Below, piece by piece: positions 61,800 to 64,000 of a stretch of DNA of 64,000 nucleotides. The notes beneath the pieces were generated by a model that was given only the letters and a program-made list of their open reading frames with translations, was not told where the DNA came from and searched no databases. The stretch lies in the NCBI GenBank assembly GCA_958296385.1, contig OY282494.1, forward strand, positions 1,645,537-1,709,536, written 5' to 3'. The stretch's first letter is position 1. Every line of letters begins with the position of its first letter. Made by a program: the position numbers and the translations under genes. The DNA is from an uncultured Dehalococcoidia bacterium (GTDB lineage: Bacteria > Chloroflexota > Dehalococcoidia > Lucifugimonadales > UBA3495).

Positions 61800-63350
61800 A
61801 TGAAGTACGACTATATCGTCATCGGCGCCGGTTCCGCCGGTTCCATTATCGCCAGCCGGCTTACCGAAGACCACAGCAAGCACGTGCTGCTGATTGAGGC
61901 CGGGCCGGACTACCCGGAGTTTGAGCATCTGCCGGAGGAAGTCAAGTTCGGCTACAACACCGAAATTGACATCATGGTCAGCGACCACAACTGGCAGTTC
62001 GTCGGCAAAGGCACCGACACTTCGCCGGAGATTATGGTGCCCCGGGGCAAGGTTACCGGCGGCTCCAGCGCCATCAACGGGCAGGTGTTCCTGCGCGGCG
62101 TGCCGGAGGATTACGACGGCTGGGCGGCGGAGGGCAACGACGAGTGGGGCTACACCAAGCTGCTGCCCATCTTTCGCCGTATTGAAACCGACACCGACTA
62201 CGGCAACGACGACTTTCACGGCGGCGATGGCCCCATCGTGATGCACCGTTTCGCCCGGGAGACCTGGCTGCCGGCGCAAAACGCGTTCAACGCCGCCTGC
62301 GTCGCCGCCGGCTTTCCCGAAACCTGGGACCACAACCACCCCGATTCCTACGGCGTCGGCCCCACGCCGTTCAACAACCCCAACGGCATCCGGATGAGCA
62401 CCAACCTAGGCTACCTGTCCGAATCCCGCCACCGCCTGAACCTGACCATCAAGGCCAACTGCCACGTCCATCGGATACTGTTCGACGGCAACCGGGCCAC
62501 CGGCGTGCAGCTGGAATCCGGCGGCGAGGTTTTCATCGCCGAGGCCGACGAAATCATCCTGAGCAGCGGCGCCATCGGTTCGCCCCACATCCTGATGCTC
62601 TCCGGCGTTGGCCCGGCGGAACACCTGCGTTCCCACGGCATCCCGGTCATCCAGGACGCCCCCGGCGTAGGGCAGAATCTCCGCGACCATCCCACCGTCT
62701 GGTGCACCTGGCGCACCAGGCCCGACTTTGAGCTGGACGGCCTGGCGCCCCGCTCGCAGCTGTGCCTGCGCTACACCGCCGACGGCTCGCCCCTGCGCAA
62801 CGACATGAAAATCAGTATGCAGTCGTTCGCCACCGAGCGCATCAACCGGGGCGGCGACCGCATGGTTCCGCTGGGCATCCGGATGACGGCCGGCATCCAG
62901 CTGGCCGAGGGCGCCGGGCACATGGAACTGCAATCCACCGACCCCTACCAGCAGCCTTTCCTCGACTACAACTACTTGCAGGAGGAATCGGACCGGGTGC
63001 GGCTGCGCGATTCGGTGCGGCTGTGCCTGCAACTGGCCGAGCATCCCCAGTTCGCCAGCATCATCCAGGAACGCACCGAGCCGCCGGCCGACGCCGCAGA
63101 GAGCGACGCCGCCCTGGACGCCTGGATTGCCCGCGAAGTAACCACCTCGCAACACATCTCCGGCACCTGCAAAATGGGCCCCGACAGCGACCCCATGACC
63201 GTAGTCGACCAGTTCGGCAAAGTAAAAGGCATCCAAAACCTGCGCGTAGCCGACGCCAGCATAATGCCCGACTGCATCCGCGCCAACACCAACGTATCAT
63301 CAATGACCATCGGCGAACGCGTCGCCGAATTCATCCTGGAAGGACGCTAA
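61800..63350 (+). CDS. GMC family FAD-dependent oxidoreductase (choline dehydrogenase-like)
   Basis: The 516-residue protein starts MKYDYIVIGAGSAGSIIASR, the GxGxxG dinucleotide site. The GMC signature follows: PRGKVTGGSSAINGQVFLRG (FAD loop), GAIGSPHILMLSGVGPAEHL (signature 2), and the C-terminal block HISGTCKMGPDSDPMTVVDQ with the catalytic His, then RVADASIMPDCIRANTNVSS. Members oxidise primary alcohols such as choline, glucose or other sugars. ATG 61800 has GGAG 9 nt upstream. It diverges from the FIST gene across 169 bp, where I see nothing else clear. Substrate not determined. Confidence 0.95.
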   Translation: MKYDYIVIGAGSAGSIIASRLTEDHSKHVLLIEAGPDYPEFEHLPEEVKFGYNTEIDIMVSDHNWQFVGKGTDTSPEIMVPRGKVTGGSSAINGQVFLRGVPEDYDGWAAEGNDEWGYTKLLPIFRRIETDTDYGNDDFHGGDGPIVMHRFARETWLPAQNAFNAACVAAGFPETWDHNHPDSYGVGPTPFNNPNGIRMSTNLGYLSESRHRLNLTIKANCHVHRILFDGNRATGVQLESGGEVFIAEADEIILSSGAIGSPHILMLSGVGPAEHLRSHGIPVIQDAPGVGQNLRDHPTVWCTWRTRPDFELDGLAPRSQLCLRYTADGSPLRNDMKISMQSFATERINRGGDRMVPLGIRMTAGIQLAEGAGHMELQSTDPYQQPFLDYNYLQEESDRVRLRDSVRLCLQLAEHPQFASIIQERTEPPADAAESDAALDAWIAREVTTSQHISGTCKMGPDSDPMTVVDQFGKVKGIQNLRVADASIMPDCIRANTNVSSMTIGERVAEFILEGR

Positions 63351-63425
63351 ACCACCGCCGGGGCGAATAACCGCATAACTCCCGCATCATTATTCGCCCC
63401 GGCCAATCGTAACAAGGATATTGCC

Positions 63426-63740
63426 ATGCCCCCGGCGCGCAAATGGACTCGGCTTGAGGATTTAGCAGTGCTGCACCTTTACCGGGGCAAGGTGGCCTAC
63501 GACAGCCGGGAGGTGACGGCGCTGGCCGCCGCTCTGGAGCGCAGCCCCAAGTCCGTCGCCGCCCGCATCACCGCCTTTGCCGGGCTGGACGCGCGCAATG
63601 CCGCCACGCCGTCGGCCAAGCCAACAGCCCTCAGCCGTGCAGTATGGCAGGAGTACCAGGCCGACCGCACGGCCATTGCCACCGAGGGCCAGCGGGCCTA
63701 CCTGGGCATACTGAACCGCTATTCCATGGGCCGGCCGTAG
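63426..63740 (+). CDS. Small protein with SANT/HTH-like domain
   Basis: The 104-residue protein starts MPPARKWTRLEDLAVLHLYR, then EVTALAAALERSPKSVAARI and TAFAGLDA. A W-T-x-x-E start, three helices and an R-S-P-x-S-V-A turn resemble the DNA-binding module found N-terminal to some HNH nucleases (WTREELILA ... LGRSPSSVAMKL). No nuclease domain follows. The tail YLGILNRYSMGRP is not recognisable. Function unknown; I would not go beyond probable DNA binding. Confidence 0.6.
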   Translation: MPPARKWTRLEDLAVLHLYRGKVAYDSREVTALAAALERSPKSVAARITAFAGLDARNAATPSAKPTALSRAVWQEYQADRTAIATEGQRAYLGILNRYSMGRP

Positions 63741-63752
63741 CGCCTGAATACT

Positions 63753-63852
63753 GTCATTCTGAGCGCAGCGAAGAATCTCGATGACGTAACAGCGATTTTA
63801 CCCCTAAAGTGTGCGATACCCCGTCGAGATTCTCCGCTACGCTCAGAATGAC
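63753..63852. repeat. Inverted-repeat element D (100 bp)
   Basis: Left arm GTCATTCTGAGCGCAGCGAA is intact; the right arm carries two substitutions (CTCCGCTAC instead of CTTCGCTGC). It lies between the small SANT-like gene and the converging VOC gene. Confidence 0.85.
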
Positions 63853-63891
63853 AAGGCCCAAGATTAGGGCCGGAAAGGCCGTCAAGCCGGG

Positions 63892-64000
63892 CTACACCAG
63901 TACGCCAAACCCGGATTTGGTGCAGATTTCCAGCCGGTTGTGGTCCGGGTCGTGGAAGTAAAACGCTTGCTGCCCGTCGTGGCGGGTTTGGATGTCGGTA
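63892..64000 (-). CDS. Glyoxalase/VOC family protein, C-terminal fragment at window edge
   Basis: Only the last 35 codons are visible: ...DGQQAFYFHDPDHNRLEIC, then TKSGFGVLV and a stop. The F-Y-F-x-D-P-D-x-N-x-L-E-I block with its Glu metal ligand is the hallmark of VOC (glyoxalase/bleomycin resistance/dioxygenase) proteins. The N-terminal part lies outside the window. Confidence 0.85.
   Translation of the reverse strand, partial: TDIQTRHDGQQAFYFHDPDHNRLEICTKSGFGVLV

Overview
The window is GC-rich bacterial chromosome, densely coded on both strands, with three tRNA genes. The combination of a type I-E CRISPR-Cas operon, a Uma2-type nuclease, CaiB/BaiF CoA transferase, FAH-family hydrolase, GMC oxidoreductase and FIST protein, plus a giant Ig-repeat surface protein anchored by a C-terminal membrane helix rather than LPXTG, would fit a Chloroflexota lineage. 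That assignment is inference; no rRNA or marker gene is present to prove it.

Region 1 (1-7731, minus strand) is a type I-E interference operon: cas3, then cse1 (cas8e), cse2, cas7e and cas5e, the last running off the left edge. Between cas3 and cse1 lie an intact ribbon-helix-helix antitoxin gene and the stump of its RelE/ParE-like toxin. The stump is overlapped on the opposite strand by a possible one-unit degenerate mini-CRISPR: a good promoter, pseudo-repeat, 21-nt pseudo-spacer, second pseudo-repeat and a strong hairpin. The first 8 nt of the pseudo-spacer match the cse1 promoter exactly. This resembles the crRNA-like regulators CreA/CreR and is the most interesting candidate system here.

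Region 2 (7813-33783, minus strand) is one open reading frame of 8656 codons. It has an N-terminal membrane/signal segment, 17 calcium-motif beta-sandwich units mixed with putative-Ig units, about 57 near-identical ~90-residue putative-Ig repeats, a Pro/Ala/Thr stalk, a transmembrane helix and a basic tail. A 21-G tract lies between its predicted promoter and its start codon.

Region 3 (34345-52000) starts with a Uma2 nuclease and continues as a surface-glycan locus: SAM methyltransferases, a B12-binding radical SAM enzyme, sulfotransferases, a Gfo/Idh oxidoreductase, a glycosyltransferase, a beta-propeller protein, a flippase, two polysaccharide-deacetylase-like lipoproteins and an ArnT-like membrane glycosyltransferase. 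It contains two recent tandem duplications (993-bp and 1199-bp units) and two more long G/C homopolymer tracts (18 and 17). Together with the tract at the giant gene, this suggests a contingency-type variable cell surface, probably carrying sulfated glycan.

Region 4 (52117-64000) is more ordinary chromosome: tRNA-Met, tRNA-Leu and tRNA-Lys, an ATP-NAD kinase-like protein, a TauE/SafE exporter, thioredoxin reductase, a sugar-nucleotide epimerase, CoA transferase, FAH hydrolase, a branched-chain amino-acid-binding-like protein beside a FIST protein, a GMC oxidoreductase, a small SANT-like protein and a partial VOC protein. About 100-bp inverted-repeat elements sit mostly between convergent genes.
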